64,000 bases of DNA from Symsagittifera roscoffensis (lineage: Eukaryota; Xenacoelomorpha; Acoela; Convolutidae). Below the pieces are notes generated by a model. It worked only from the letters and a program-made list of their open reading frames with translations. It was not told the DNA's origin and searched no databases. Shown here piece after piece: positions 54,701 through 64,000 of this stretch (position 1 is its first letter; each line of letters opens with the position of its first letter). The stretch is taken from assembly GCF_963678635.1 (NCBI RefSeq), contig NC_087062.1:52212473-52276472 (forward strand). The letters run 5' to 3'. Made by a program: the position numbers and the translations under genes.

Positions 54701-56037
54701 TAAAATGAATTTTCTTGAAGTATTTTTATTCAGACCAATTTTTGCAGTCGATAAAACAATTTCAACGAAAAATGTTTTAAAATGAAAATTTCAACTCCTT
54801 GCGTTGAAATTCAAAAAGTTTTATTTTAGCTGCGATTATGCTTAGTGTGTTTCCCAAGATTTGAAAGCTGCCTAATATGCCATAATTTAGCCTAAATTAT
54901 GCTCAGTTTCAAAATGTTTATGATGGTGAAAGCATAGCGCGAATTATTCCGCCCTCAAAATCAATCCAAATTGACTTGAGACAAGCTAATCGATCATGAA
55001 AACTGCCTGTCTGTGACCGGTAGCGTGCGCAGAAATTTTTCTAGGAAAGGGGAGGGCTGGTTTTTCGAAAAAAAATTTTGAAAGATTTTTTTAGATCGAT
55101 ATATTTGATTTTCCGAGCTCTCCGAAAATACTCTAAAGACCCTAATGTGTCAAAAACTTTCTGCTCCGCAGGCAAATTTTTCAAAAAACTTGCTAAAAAT
55201 GATGCTCTGAGAATTTTTGAAATATATTTGATCAAAAACTTGCGTTTTTTTTCGGCGCGCTCCCCTCTCAAGTTTAGTTATATTGGCGCCAAAGGCGCCT
55301 TACTACAACTTTTTGATGTTGACCAGCCAAAAATGGATCTCGCAAAACTATATCAAAAGGGGGGAGAGCCTTTGGAAAAAATTGGCAACAAGAATTGACG
55401 GTAAGAAGGGCGTTCGCCCCCCTCGGCACGCTACTACTAATCACAACCTAGTTTTCCGTACGTATAAATATCCGAGACCAGATAAGGGCAGTCAGATCAT
55501 TTGCCCTGATCAAAGACTTTTTTTTCAAAGTGCGTGTAGAAAATTCACGCCTTTTCAAGTATCTTATTGTGTGAAACACTTTCTCAAAAGTGTAAAATAT
55601 TTTTCATCTACTTTCAATGGTGGGCCAAACGCTCAGCAACTCAGTTCACGTACTTAATGAGAAGTTTGACTTTTTCTGAGGAAGTTTTTGGAAACACCCT
55701 GTACAATGATAGTAAAATACGCTACTGGAATATCAAACTTGCTACACTTGTTTATTGATTCTATATATTTCAATTCACCTGATTCAGCAGCAGAAGACTT
55801 GGCGCAAAATAGTTTGACCACTTCTTCAGGCACAGAGGGAAAAGTCTGTTGGAACCATCGCTCCAAATTGCTCCAATCTCCCTTCTTAACACTCAGTTTG
55901 AACAGTTTTTTCGGGAAGGTTATATCGCAGAAACTTGCATCTACTGCGGACGCCATTCTGTGTGCAGTTATGGTTTCATCCCATTCTCGGCAGGTGTTTC
56001 CACCAATAAAACCCTGCGAAGCGTGTTCCCTTTTCAT
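48375..56037 (-). CDS. HECTD2: HECTD2-like HECT-type E3 ubiquitin-protein ligase, four exons
   Basis: HECT ligases accept ubiquitin from an E2 onto a catalytic Cys and pass it to a substrate. I join exons 56037-55726, 53582-52213, 51826-51646 and 48773-48375, giving about 753 residues, close to vertebrate HECTD2. The N-terminal KKGDWSNLERWFQQTFPSVP block, the middle VEHYNSW and FSICNFSFLIS blocks, IKVRRDHLLTDSL and GIDLGGLTKEW follow HECTD2 rather than UBE3A. The HECT domain is about residues 407-753. The catalytic Cys is 721 in LPVAHTCFNEL, and the protein ends GYGLE. The exon 1/2 junction is the least certain, and the exon 2 donor is a GC site. Exons 3 and 4 join in phase. Confidence 0.92.
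49490..50810. repeat. Diverged intronic duplication
   Basis: Block A (TTCGGTGATGTGTGGTGTTG at about 49570 and 50073) and block B (CTACAGACACCAAATTGTG at about 49727 and 50562, through GATACAGGACACGAGTCGTT at about 49870 and 50702) occur twice in the same order, roughly 90% alike by eye. The second set is split by about 320 bp of extra sequence. Confidence 0.85.
51229..51370. repeat. Degenerate minisatellite, GCGCGACTCATGTTGCGACTTT-like unit
   Basis: At least five imperfect copies of a unit of about 20-30 bp with the core GCGCGACYCATTTTGC or GCGACTCATGTTGC, locally GC-richer than its surroundings, within intron 3 of the HECT gene. Confidence 0.75.
51646..51826 (-). CDS. HECTD2: HECTD2-like exon 3 (HECT middle)
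   Basis: Residues 561-621. The acceptor is CTCGTTTCAG. It encodes VHENGSVSTFSL, then VTNENRKEYVDRYLEFCLNR and FYKGFHQVCDSQ, classic HECT sequence. The donor is CACAG followed by GTCTGC. Confidence 0.92.
51827..52212 (-). other. HECTD2-like intron 2
   Basis: A 386-bp intron, GC donor and TTTCAG acceptor as predicted. It contains a second copy of the end of exon 2 (see the 52130-52230 repeat). Confidence 0.6.
52127..52235. repeat. Short tandem duplication over the exon 2 splice donor
   Basis: The block from GGTTTCAGATGCAGTTAGCT through GCCTTGTAGTGAAGTCTAG occurs at 52128-52173 and again at 52188-52229, separated by about 13 bp. The right copy lies at the exon 2 end, so the predicted donor exists twice. 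A TGA between the copies would prevent in-frame use of the intronic copy. Confidence 0.9.
52213..53582 (-). CDS. HECTD2: HECTD2-like exon 2 (middle region and HECT N-lobe)
   Basis: Residues 105-560 plus two bases. It starts after CCTAAAAG (an in-frame TAA just upstream forces an acceptor here). It holds the start of the HECT domain, LRRKLKIEFDNEQGIDLGGL, and LLEYSGNVEEDFGLDF. Read without splicing it runs to a stop at 52188. Alignment with HECTD2 favours leaving the exon at ACAAG followed by GCTAGT, a GC donor. Confidence 0.88.
53583..55725 (-). other. HECTD2-like intron 1
   Basis: A 2.1-kb intron. Two diverged members of a dispersed repeat lie at about 53880-54080 and 55030-55440 (sharing GGCGCGCT..CCTTTCAA, a GGCGCC-type palindrome and AAGGGCGTYCGCC). 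Another repeat piece is at 54840-54980. No exon could be recognised. Confidence 0.5.
55726..56037 (-). CDS. HECTD2: HECTD2-like exon 1 (N-terminus)
   Basis: 104 codons from ATG 56037, which follows an in-frame TGA. It contains the VKKGDWSNLERWFQQTF block shared with HECTD2. The donor chosen (ATTCCA followed by GTAGCG at 55725) gives the phase needed by exon 2. The frame stays open to 55654, so another donor or a small missing exon is possible. A later Met at residue 28 (MASAV) is an alternative start. Confidence 0.75.
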
Positions 56038-56345
56038 TCAAATGAAATCAATCTTCATCATTGGCTCCCCCATTGGCGTCAGAATGTTCGATCATTTATC
56101 TTACTTTTTCTAATCATTCTCCTAGATTAAACTTATCCTCGATTTTTTTGCGAATAAAGCGAGTGAGCAGGCGTATAATATGGCGACGATAAGCTTTTAT
56201 TAGGCCGTGAAAACTTAGTGTTACGCTAGTAAAACAAGTTTTGAAGTTTCTTAGCCTTTTTTTGGTTGAAACCTTTGTGAATGAAAAAGGAAATACTCTG
56301 CAGAAAAATGAAAACTTTTTTGTTGAAGTGTTTAATTTTTTTGTT
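56038..56345. other. Upstream flank of the HECT ligase gene
   Basis: About 300 bp of AT-rich sequence between the HECT gene start codon and the 3.24-kb duplication. The promoter and 5' UTR should begin here, but no element was recognised. Confidence 0.4.
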
Positions 56346-59300
56346 CGTTTTTCCAATTATTTTGCGAAGGAATTGCTTAGTAAATATGATAATTTATAGT
56401 TACTATTGAAAATGCATAAATTCTAAGCTTTTGATCATATCCTTTCAATACATTAGGAACAAAAAACGACACGTTTTGAGGAAAAAAGAACTTTTTTAGG
56501 TTTTTGAAAAGGCGGGATTTTCTGTGCTACTTGTTACAACATTCAGCTATCTTTGTTCTTAGATATATTTTTTTCTAATTTAAAGTTTTTTGATTCAGCA
56601 AAAGTACGCTCTTTGTGAAATAGTTTAATAATCAATTATATTTATTCATTTTTCTTCCCCACCCGGTGATCAGAAGGTCAAGAATAAGATGCAAAAGTTC
56701 TACAGAAAAACAAGTGGTCGGTGTCTTTAATGTCCCAGGCTCAAACCTCTTAGGCAAAATCCAGCGAATTCAATCCCCCATAAGACCAAATTGCTTTAAG
56801 AGTCAACTGTTTAATAGATTATGGGTGTTTGATTAAAGGTCACGCAAAATGGTTTCGTACCTGTCAAACTAAAGAATTTGCTTGGAATGCACGACTTGTT
56901 AGTTTTAATAAATTAACAAAAATTAACATTAGAAAAATTTAAGACTTAAAACCCTCAAAATCAACATTTTTTGGTCCTTGAGATCTGAGTTTTTGACGCA
57001 TCGGTTTTTTAGTATTCGAGGACTTCTGTTCTCATCATACCTACAGTGGGAGTGCGGAATTTTTGTGTCTTGTTTTTCTAAAAGAAATTGATTTAATCGA
57101 TCCCACAAATCATCATATTTAGGATACAATTGCACGCTCAATGGATCAACAGATTTTCTCATTAATTTGTCTTGCTGACTGTGCCACGTAGCTAGTTAAA
57201 ACTTTTTGGAAAAGTAAAATGGCGATGCATATTTCAGTGGCACTCAACTCAAGAAAATTATAATCCAGAAGAATGTTTTATTTATTTTTACAGGATAAAA
57301 GATTGAAGTATTATTCTAAGATACTGTATTCGATGAAATCTGCCCTGGGATTTTTTCTCGGATTATTTGATTCTAGATCCTTAAAAATTGATTCTAGACT
57401 ACTATTTGGTCCTAGACCCTGAAAAAAAAACTTTAGGATTGGAATAGTGTATTTCTTCAGTCGGTTTTGGCATTCAAAATATCAGTTTTCAATAAACTTT
57501 TTAAAAACCCCATCGACGATATTGACTTTCATAATTCAAATATGAGAAAAATTTTTAAATCATATTTTTTGTAGAAAACTTGAGGGTTTGAAAATTGCCC
57601 ATTTGACTGCGCTGGGCTATTTTATGTGTACTGTGAAACTCAAAGCGTAACGCAATTTTTTTTTGGTAAACTACCCCGCGGCCCGCACAACAACATTGAT
57701 ATTCATTAAATTGAGGCAAACTTATCCGCTGTAGCAATTTCATACGACGCTCACTTGATGTTTTATATTATCTAATTTTTCTGGTTTTTCGACTTTTTTC
57801 AACAAAAACTGATCGATTCTGATTATGTGGCAGTCGGTTTGCCCTACGAGCAGTCTGGTTATAAACAGCTCTGATATCTGGGATGCTTATAAAAAAAACA
57901 GTCAGATCGGCAAAAGTTAAACTATAAAAAGGATATCCGGTTGCTGTGCAATTGGCACAGAATACTCCAACTAATTTGTTATTAAAAAAGCACATAAAAA
58001 TGCTTATTTTTTTCAGCGCGGTTTGATGAAAAGATCTGATGAAAACCTGAAGTTTAGCGTACTCGACAGTCACAGAAAAACAGCCATATCAGGCAACACT
58101 TTTTGTCAAAAAATGATTCGGAAGAATAACAAATTAAAAAATCAAAGATATCTAAAATGGCGATGCACAGCAATCCATTTATTTGCTTTGTTCTTTCGGA
58201 ACTCGACTAAAATTCAAAATAACTCAAACCAGTTTTTTTCGATATTGGGATCTTTTCGATTTTTTTTTACTGTCGTTTGAATCAACACTGAAAAAGCTTT
58301 GATATCATAAATCATTCCAACCATAACGATGACTATTTGTAGTATTTTTTTGATTGAAAAACAATTAGGTCTGCTCGCTTACTTTATTTGCTCGAAGTTA
58401 ACCCAAAATCAAAAATTTCAAAAGCAACGTGTTTTTCTCAACATTGAGAAAAAAGTTTTCAAATTTTTCTGTGTAAATCGAATCACGACTGAACGGTTTT
58501 TCATATAATATATGATTCGGCACATTTCGATGATTATTTGTGGTACTTCATTTTGCGTGGAAAAAAATTAATACACATCCGAATCTTAAACTCCTCTTTA
58601 TTTTCAATGGTCGGAACAGTTTTTGTTATTTTCCCTGTTTTAGCATGGAATGCTATCTCAATCCCCAATTTCCCTAAAGTTAACCCACTAAAGAAGAATT
58701 GCATTAATATTATTAATTAAGTTTCTGGGCAAAATTCGAAACGCCAAAAACATTTACTTGACGCCCGATTAGACAAATCGAAGTACGTCCTCACTATAAT
58801 TTATTAGCCTCACCAAAGCAAAAAACGTTGCTTACAATATGAACTAGACTGCTTGTATCAAGGTAAAACCCTGAGTGCTGATTGCCAGTTAAATTAAAAA
58901 AATTGTTCATTTCACCGGGCGTCATTTGAAATTTGTAAGAAAACTTCATATTTTTTCTTCATGTTTTGACCCCCCCCCTCACGCTACGTACAAAGTGACA
59001 TATTTTAAGTCTGGTAACGCAATAATAAAAATAAACTGTTCGCTTCAACTTCATTTGGACCGATTTAATTGGCCGCCAACGCTTAAACAGCGTGAAAGAT
59101 AACGCGCGACAATTATACCAAACTGGCAAAACTGTCAGTTTTTAAACCCCAATAATAACTCAAAAAGAGATCATAGTTAACGAAAAATTCAGCCCAGGAC
59201 AACAATACTGTTTGCCTGAATTTTGAAAAAAGCCGACAAAATTTCCTAATTAAAATGTCAAAATTTCTTAATCGAAACTTTGACAAATTACTTTATCGAA

Positions 59301-62300
59301 ACACAGCTATGAGTGGCAGCAAAAAATATCAGGCTTCAAACTGTTTTTTTTTGCCAAACAACAATTTTTTATAATTTAAACTTTTGCAAACTCGCATAAA
59401 ATACTTTTTCATCTAAATTTTTTTTCAAAAGGTAGTTTTTCAAAAATTTGACCGCAAAGTTTGAAAAATACTAACTTCAAGTTTTCGCGCAGTTTATATT
59501 TGAGTATAAAAAAACGCATTGAAAACTTTTAATCTGAAAACCCCCTTTACAACCAGTGAAACTTTATTGTCCTGGTTTTTCCGTCGTTTTTCCAATTATT
59601 TTGCGAAGGAATTGCTTAGTAAATATGATAATTTATAGTTACTATTGAAAATGCATAAATTCTAAGCTTTTGATCATATCCTTTCAATACATTAGGAACA
59701 AAAAACGACACGTTTTGAGGAAAAAAGAACTTTTTTAGGTTTTTGAAAAGGCGGGATTTTCTGTGCTACTTGTTACAACATTCAGCTATCTTTGTTCTTA
59801 GATATATTTTTTTCTAATTTGAAGTTTTTTGATTCAGCAAAAGTACGCTCTTTGTGAAATAGTTTAATAATCAATTATATTTATTCATTTTTCTTCCCCA
59901 CCCGGTGATCAGAAGGTCAAGAATAAGATGCAAAAGTTCTACAGAAAAACAAGTGGTCGGTGTCTTTAATGTCCCAGGCTCAAACCTCTTAGGCAAAATC
60001 CAGCGAATTCAATCCCCCATAAGACCAAATTTCTTTAAGAGTCAACTGTTTAATAGATTATGGGTGTTTGATTAAAGGTCACGCAAAATGGTTTCGTACC
60101 TGTCAAACTAAAGAATTTGCTTGGAATGCACGACTTGTTAGTATTAATAAATTAACAAAAATTAACATTAGAAAAATTTAAGACTTAAAACCCTCAAAAT
60201 CAACATTTTTTGGTCCTTGAGATCTGAGTTTTTGACGCATCGGTTTTTTAGTATTCGAGGACTTCTGTTCTCATCATACCTACAGTGGGAGTGCGGAATT
60301 TTTGTGTCTTGTTTTTCTAAAAGAAATTGATTTAATCGATCCCACAAATCATCATATTTAGGATACAATTGCACGCTCAATGGATCAACAGATTTTCTCA
60401 TTAATTTGTCTTGCTGACTGTGCCACGTAGCTAGTTAAAACTTTTTGGAAAAGTAAAATGGCGATGCATATTTCAGTGGCACTCAACTCAAGAAAATTAT
60501 AATCCAGAAGAATGTTTTATTTATTTTTACAGGATAAAAGATTGAAGTGTTATTCTAAGATACTGTATTCGATGAAATCTGCCCTGGGATTTTTTCTCGG
60601 ATTATTTGATTCTAGATCCTTAAAAATTGATTCTAGACTACTATTTGGTCCTAGACCCTGAAAAAAAAACTTTAGGATTGGAATAGTGTATTTCTTCAGT
60701 CGGTTTTGGCATTCAAAATATCAGTTTTCAATAAACTTTTTAAAAACCCCATCGACGATATTGACTTTCATAATTCAAATATGAGAAAAATTTTTAAATC
60801 ATATTTTTTGTAGAAAACTTGAGGGTTTGAAAATTGCCCATTTGACTGCGCTGGGCTATTTTATGTGTACTGTGAAACTCAAAGCGTAACGCAATTTTTT
60901 TTTGGTAAACTACCCCGCGGCCCGCACAACAACATTGATATTCATTAAATTGAGGCAAACTTATCCGCTGTAGCAACTTCATACGACGCTCACTTGATGT
61001 TTTATATTATCTAATTTTTCGACTTTTTTCAACAAAAACTGATCGATTCTGATTATGTGGCAGTCGGTTTGCCCTGCGAGCAGTCTGGTTATAAACAGCT
61101 CTGATATCTGGGATGCTTATAAAAAAAACAGTCAGATCGGCAAAAATTAAACTATAAAAAGGATATCCGGTTGCTGTGCAATTGGCACAGAATACTCCAA
61201 CTAATTTGTTATTAAAAAAGCACATAAAAATGCTTATTTTTTTCAGCGCGGTTTGATGAAAAGATCTGATGAAAACCTGAAGTTTAGCGTATTCGACAGT
61301 CACAGAAAAACAGCCATATCAGGCAACACTTTTTGTCAAAAAATGATTCGAAAGAATAACAAATTAAAAAATCAAAGATATCTAAAATGGCGATGCACAG
61401 CAATCCATTTATTTGCTTTGTTCTTTCGGAACTCGACTAAAATTCAAAATAACTCAAACCAGTTTTTTTCGATATTGGGATCTTTTCGATTTTTTTTACT
61501 GTCGTTTGCATCAACACTGAAAAAGCTTTGATATCATAAATCATTCCAACCATAACGATGACTATTTGTAGTATTTTTTTGATTGAAAAACAATTAGGTC
61601 TGCTCGCTTACTTCATTTGCTCGAAGTTAACCCAAAATCAACAATTTCAAAAGCAACGTGTTTTTCTCAACATTGAGAAAAATGTTTTCAAATTTTTCTG
61701 TGTAAATCGAATCACGACTGAACGGTTTTTCATATATTATATGATTCGGCACATTTCGATGATTATTTGTGGTACTTCATTTTGCGTGGAAAAAAATTAA
61801 TACAGATTCGAATCTTAAACTCCTCTTTATTTTCAATGGTCGGAACAGTTTTTGTTATTTTCCCTGTTTTAGCATGGAATGCTATCTCAATCCCCAATTT
61901 CCCTAAAGTTAACCCACTAAAGAAGAATTGCATTAATATTATTAATTAAGTTTCTGGGCAAAATTCGAAACGCCAAAAACATTTACTTGACGCCCGATTA
62001 GACAAATCGAAGTACGTCCTCACTATAATTTATAAGCCTCACCAAAGCAAAAAATGTTGCTTACAATATGAACTAGACTGCTTGTATCAAGGTAAAACCC
62101 TGAGTGCTGATTGCCGTTTAAAGTAAAAAAATTGTTTTATTTCATCGGGCGTCATTTGAAATTTGTAAGAGAACTTCATATTTTTTCTTCATGTTTTGAC
62201 CCCCCCCCCCCCCCTCACGCTACGTACAAAGTGACATATTTTAAGTCTGGTAACGCAATAATAAAAATAAACTGTTCGCTTCAACTTCATTTGGACCGAT

Positions 62301-62821
62301 TTAATTGGCCGCCAACGCTTAAACAGCGTGAAAGATAACGCGCGACAATTATACCAAACTGGCAAAACTGTCAGTTTTTAAACCCTAATAATAACTCAAA
62401 AAGAGATCATAGTTAACGAAAAATTCAGCCCAGGACAACAATACTGTTTGCCTGAATTTTAAAAAAAGCCGACAAAATTTCCTAATTAAAATGTCAAAAT
62501 TTCTTAATCGAAACTTTGACAAATTACTTTATCGAAACACAGCTATGAGTGGCAGCAAAAAATATCAGGCTTCAAACTGTTTTTTTTTTGCCAAACAACA
62601 ATTTTTTATAATTTAAATTTTTGCAAACTCGCATAAAATACTTTTTCATCTAATTTTTTTTTCAAAAGGTAGTTTTTCAAAATTTGACCGCAAAGTTTGA
62701 AAAATACTAACTTCAAGTTTTCGCGCAGTTTATATTTGAGTATAAAAAAAACGCATTGAAAACTTTTAATCTGAAAACCCCCTTTACAACCAGTGAAACT
62801 TTATTGTCCTGGTTTTTCCGT
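56346..62821. repeat. 3.24-kb tandem segmental duplication (two copies)
   Basis: Copy 1 is 56346-59584 (3239 bp) and copy 2 is 59585-62821 (3237 bp). Both begin with CGTTTTTCCA, which also occurs right after copy 2. By eye the copies are about 98-99% identical, with few substitutions, a 9-bp deletion in copy 2 near 61018 and a longer C-run near 62199-62213. Frames kept in both copies (77 residues at 56929-57162/60168-60401 minus; 62 residues at 57555-57743/60794-60982 minus) are identical, but this is expected from recency. No gene family was recognised in the unit. Confidence 0.95.
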
Positions 62822-64000
62822 CGTTTTTCCATTTTTTTTCAATTCTGAGAGAATTTTATTTTCGACTAAGAGGGCTTGAATCTGAGCAAGGAAAAAACGA
62901 AGACAAGGAGCTAAAACGCTTGCTATCTAATCTAAAAGACAAAAAGGTGAACAGCAAGTAAAACTCAGAAATAATTATTTCGTAACTATTCTGATTGAAC
63001 ATGAAAACTGAGTCTTACATTAAATGAATGAAAATCTTACATTAAAAATATGTTGAGACATCAGTTTTTATTATCATTCAATGGGCTTTTCACGCTTGAT
63101 TCGAGCTGCAATAACAAAGCTCTGCAAAAACCTGTTCACGTGGAGAATTTCAGTTTGATTCATTCGCAGATAGACTAATTTGGAGCAAAAATTCAAGGTC
63201 ACTTAGCTTCATTCGCCGAACAGTGGAACTTAAATTATGGAATTTGGCAACCTAAGACGTAATAAAGAAAATCAATTTCAAAATTATTTTGTATTAAAGC
63301 TTTCTCTCCGTATTGAAATAAGGCTGTGCAGATCCATGATACCTTGAAGCTTAAGTGCTATTTGTAATATAAGAGTCTGTCTTAATATCCTTAGCATTGG
63401 CTGTACTTAATAGCTGGTTATTGATCAAAATGAACACATTTTGAGTGTTCATTATTTGCAACTTAGGTTGGAAAAAAGTGCTCAAACAATCACACAGCTT
63501 TGCTTGTGTATAACTATGGTCGGAACATTCTGTGCTACTTGCACAGCAACCAGCTATCCTTATTTTACGTTTCCGTGGGTTTTGATTTACTGAATTTTCG
63601 CCTTTCTACCATTAATCCGCCGACAAGAAGCTGTCAGATGAATGAACAGACACGCCTCAACTTTCCCACTGCTCTTAGAAGCTTCAGAGTATACTACAGA
63701 AACTTTCTAACTACAATAGCCTTCGCCTCTCGCTCGCCAGTTGACTTTATATGACGTAGGGTTACAAGCTGCTTAAACATATCACCTCGTTCTCGTTGTT
63801 AACCTAATCACCATTCAGTTCGTTATTCAAAATATACCGCAATTTATTTGAGCATAATGATATTTGGGAAATAGTTTTGATTGGGATGACTGTTTAGAAG
63901 GATACCAAACCTCCAGTGGTTGCTTGCAGCTTACATATTTACAATAGCAAACAGTGAAATCTAGTATAAGCTACTGTTCACTTTCAAATAGGATCAAACA
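62822..64000. other. Right flank, no gene recognised
   Basis: AT-rich sequence. A TCGGAACATTCTGTGCTACT repeat at about 63520-63565 matches one near 20387-20435. The 84-codon plus-strand frame at 63500-63754 overlaps this repeat and has no motif. Confidence 0.5.

Noticed and set aside
1-64000. tRNA or rRNA genes
   Set aside because: I saw no convincing tRNA cloverleaf or rRNA segment by eye; a covariance-model scan would be needed to exclude tRNAs.

Overview
The window is a piece of an AT-rich animal (metazoan) nuclear genome. It holds multi-exon genes with GT-AG introns, an innexin gap-junction gene, a HECTD2-type ubiquitin ligase, LTR and non-LTR retroelements, short MITE-like repeats and a satellite array. 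Nothing bacterial was seen. Innexin points to an invertebrate, but the sequence alone does not let me name the phylum. All calls come from reading and translating by eye, so splice sites are predictions.

Layout. (1) Positions 1056-41755, minus strand: an innexin gene in seven coding exons, about 40.7 kb long for about 438-450 residues. All exon phases agree. (2) Its intron 4 (2326-13364) is almost entirely a 54-copy tandem array of a ~203-bp unit. The unit begins inside exon 5, so every copy carries the first 31 bp of that exon and its 3' splice site. The middle of the array shows a two-unit (~407 bp) higher-order repeat. (3) Its intron 1 (17119-41672) contains a nearly full-structure, 18.9-kb env-bearing Ty3/gypsy-like LTR retroelement (21504-40409). 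The element lies on the same strand as the gene, has near-identical LTRs and is flanked by a 4-bp AATA target-site duplication. (4) Positions 41756-48374 are intergenic and hold a decayed non-LTR reverse transcriptase (about 44620-45170) and MITE-like repeats. (5) Positions 48375-56037, minus strand: a HECTD2-like HECT E3 ligase in four recognised exons, one of which appears to use a GC donor inside a small duplication. (6) Positions 56346-62821: a recent 3.24-kb tandem segmental duplication with no recognisable gene.

The LTR element is the most unusual object. In its own 5' to 3' order it has: 5' LTR, an ORF open from the LTR through the primer-binding region, a repeat-bearing leader, a small very basic ORF, a long gag with one zinc knuckle, protease, RT, RNase H and DD35E integrase, two small hydrophobic ORFs joined by an ATGA stop/start overlap, a 391-codon open frame with no ATG or TTG start, a signal-peptide-bearing env, a 569-residue ORF of unknown function after env, then the 3' LTR. 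Gag, pol and env are broken by several frame shifts (mostly at A-runs), two short tandem duplications and in-frame stops. The LTRs differ at only about three positions, so the insertion is recent and some breaks may be assembly errors.

The innexin gene must therefore be transcribed through a giant retroelement in the same orientation and then splice across an intron holding 53 exact-looking decoy copies of its own acceptor. That arrangement is the main biological question this window raises.
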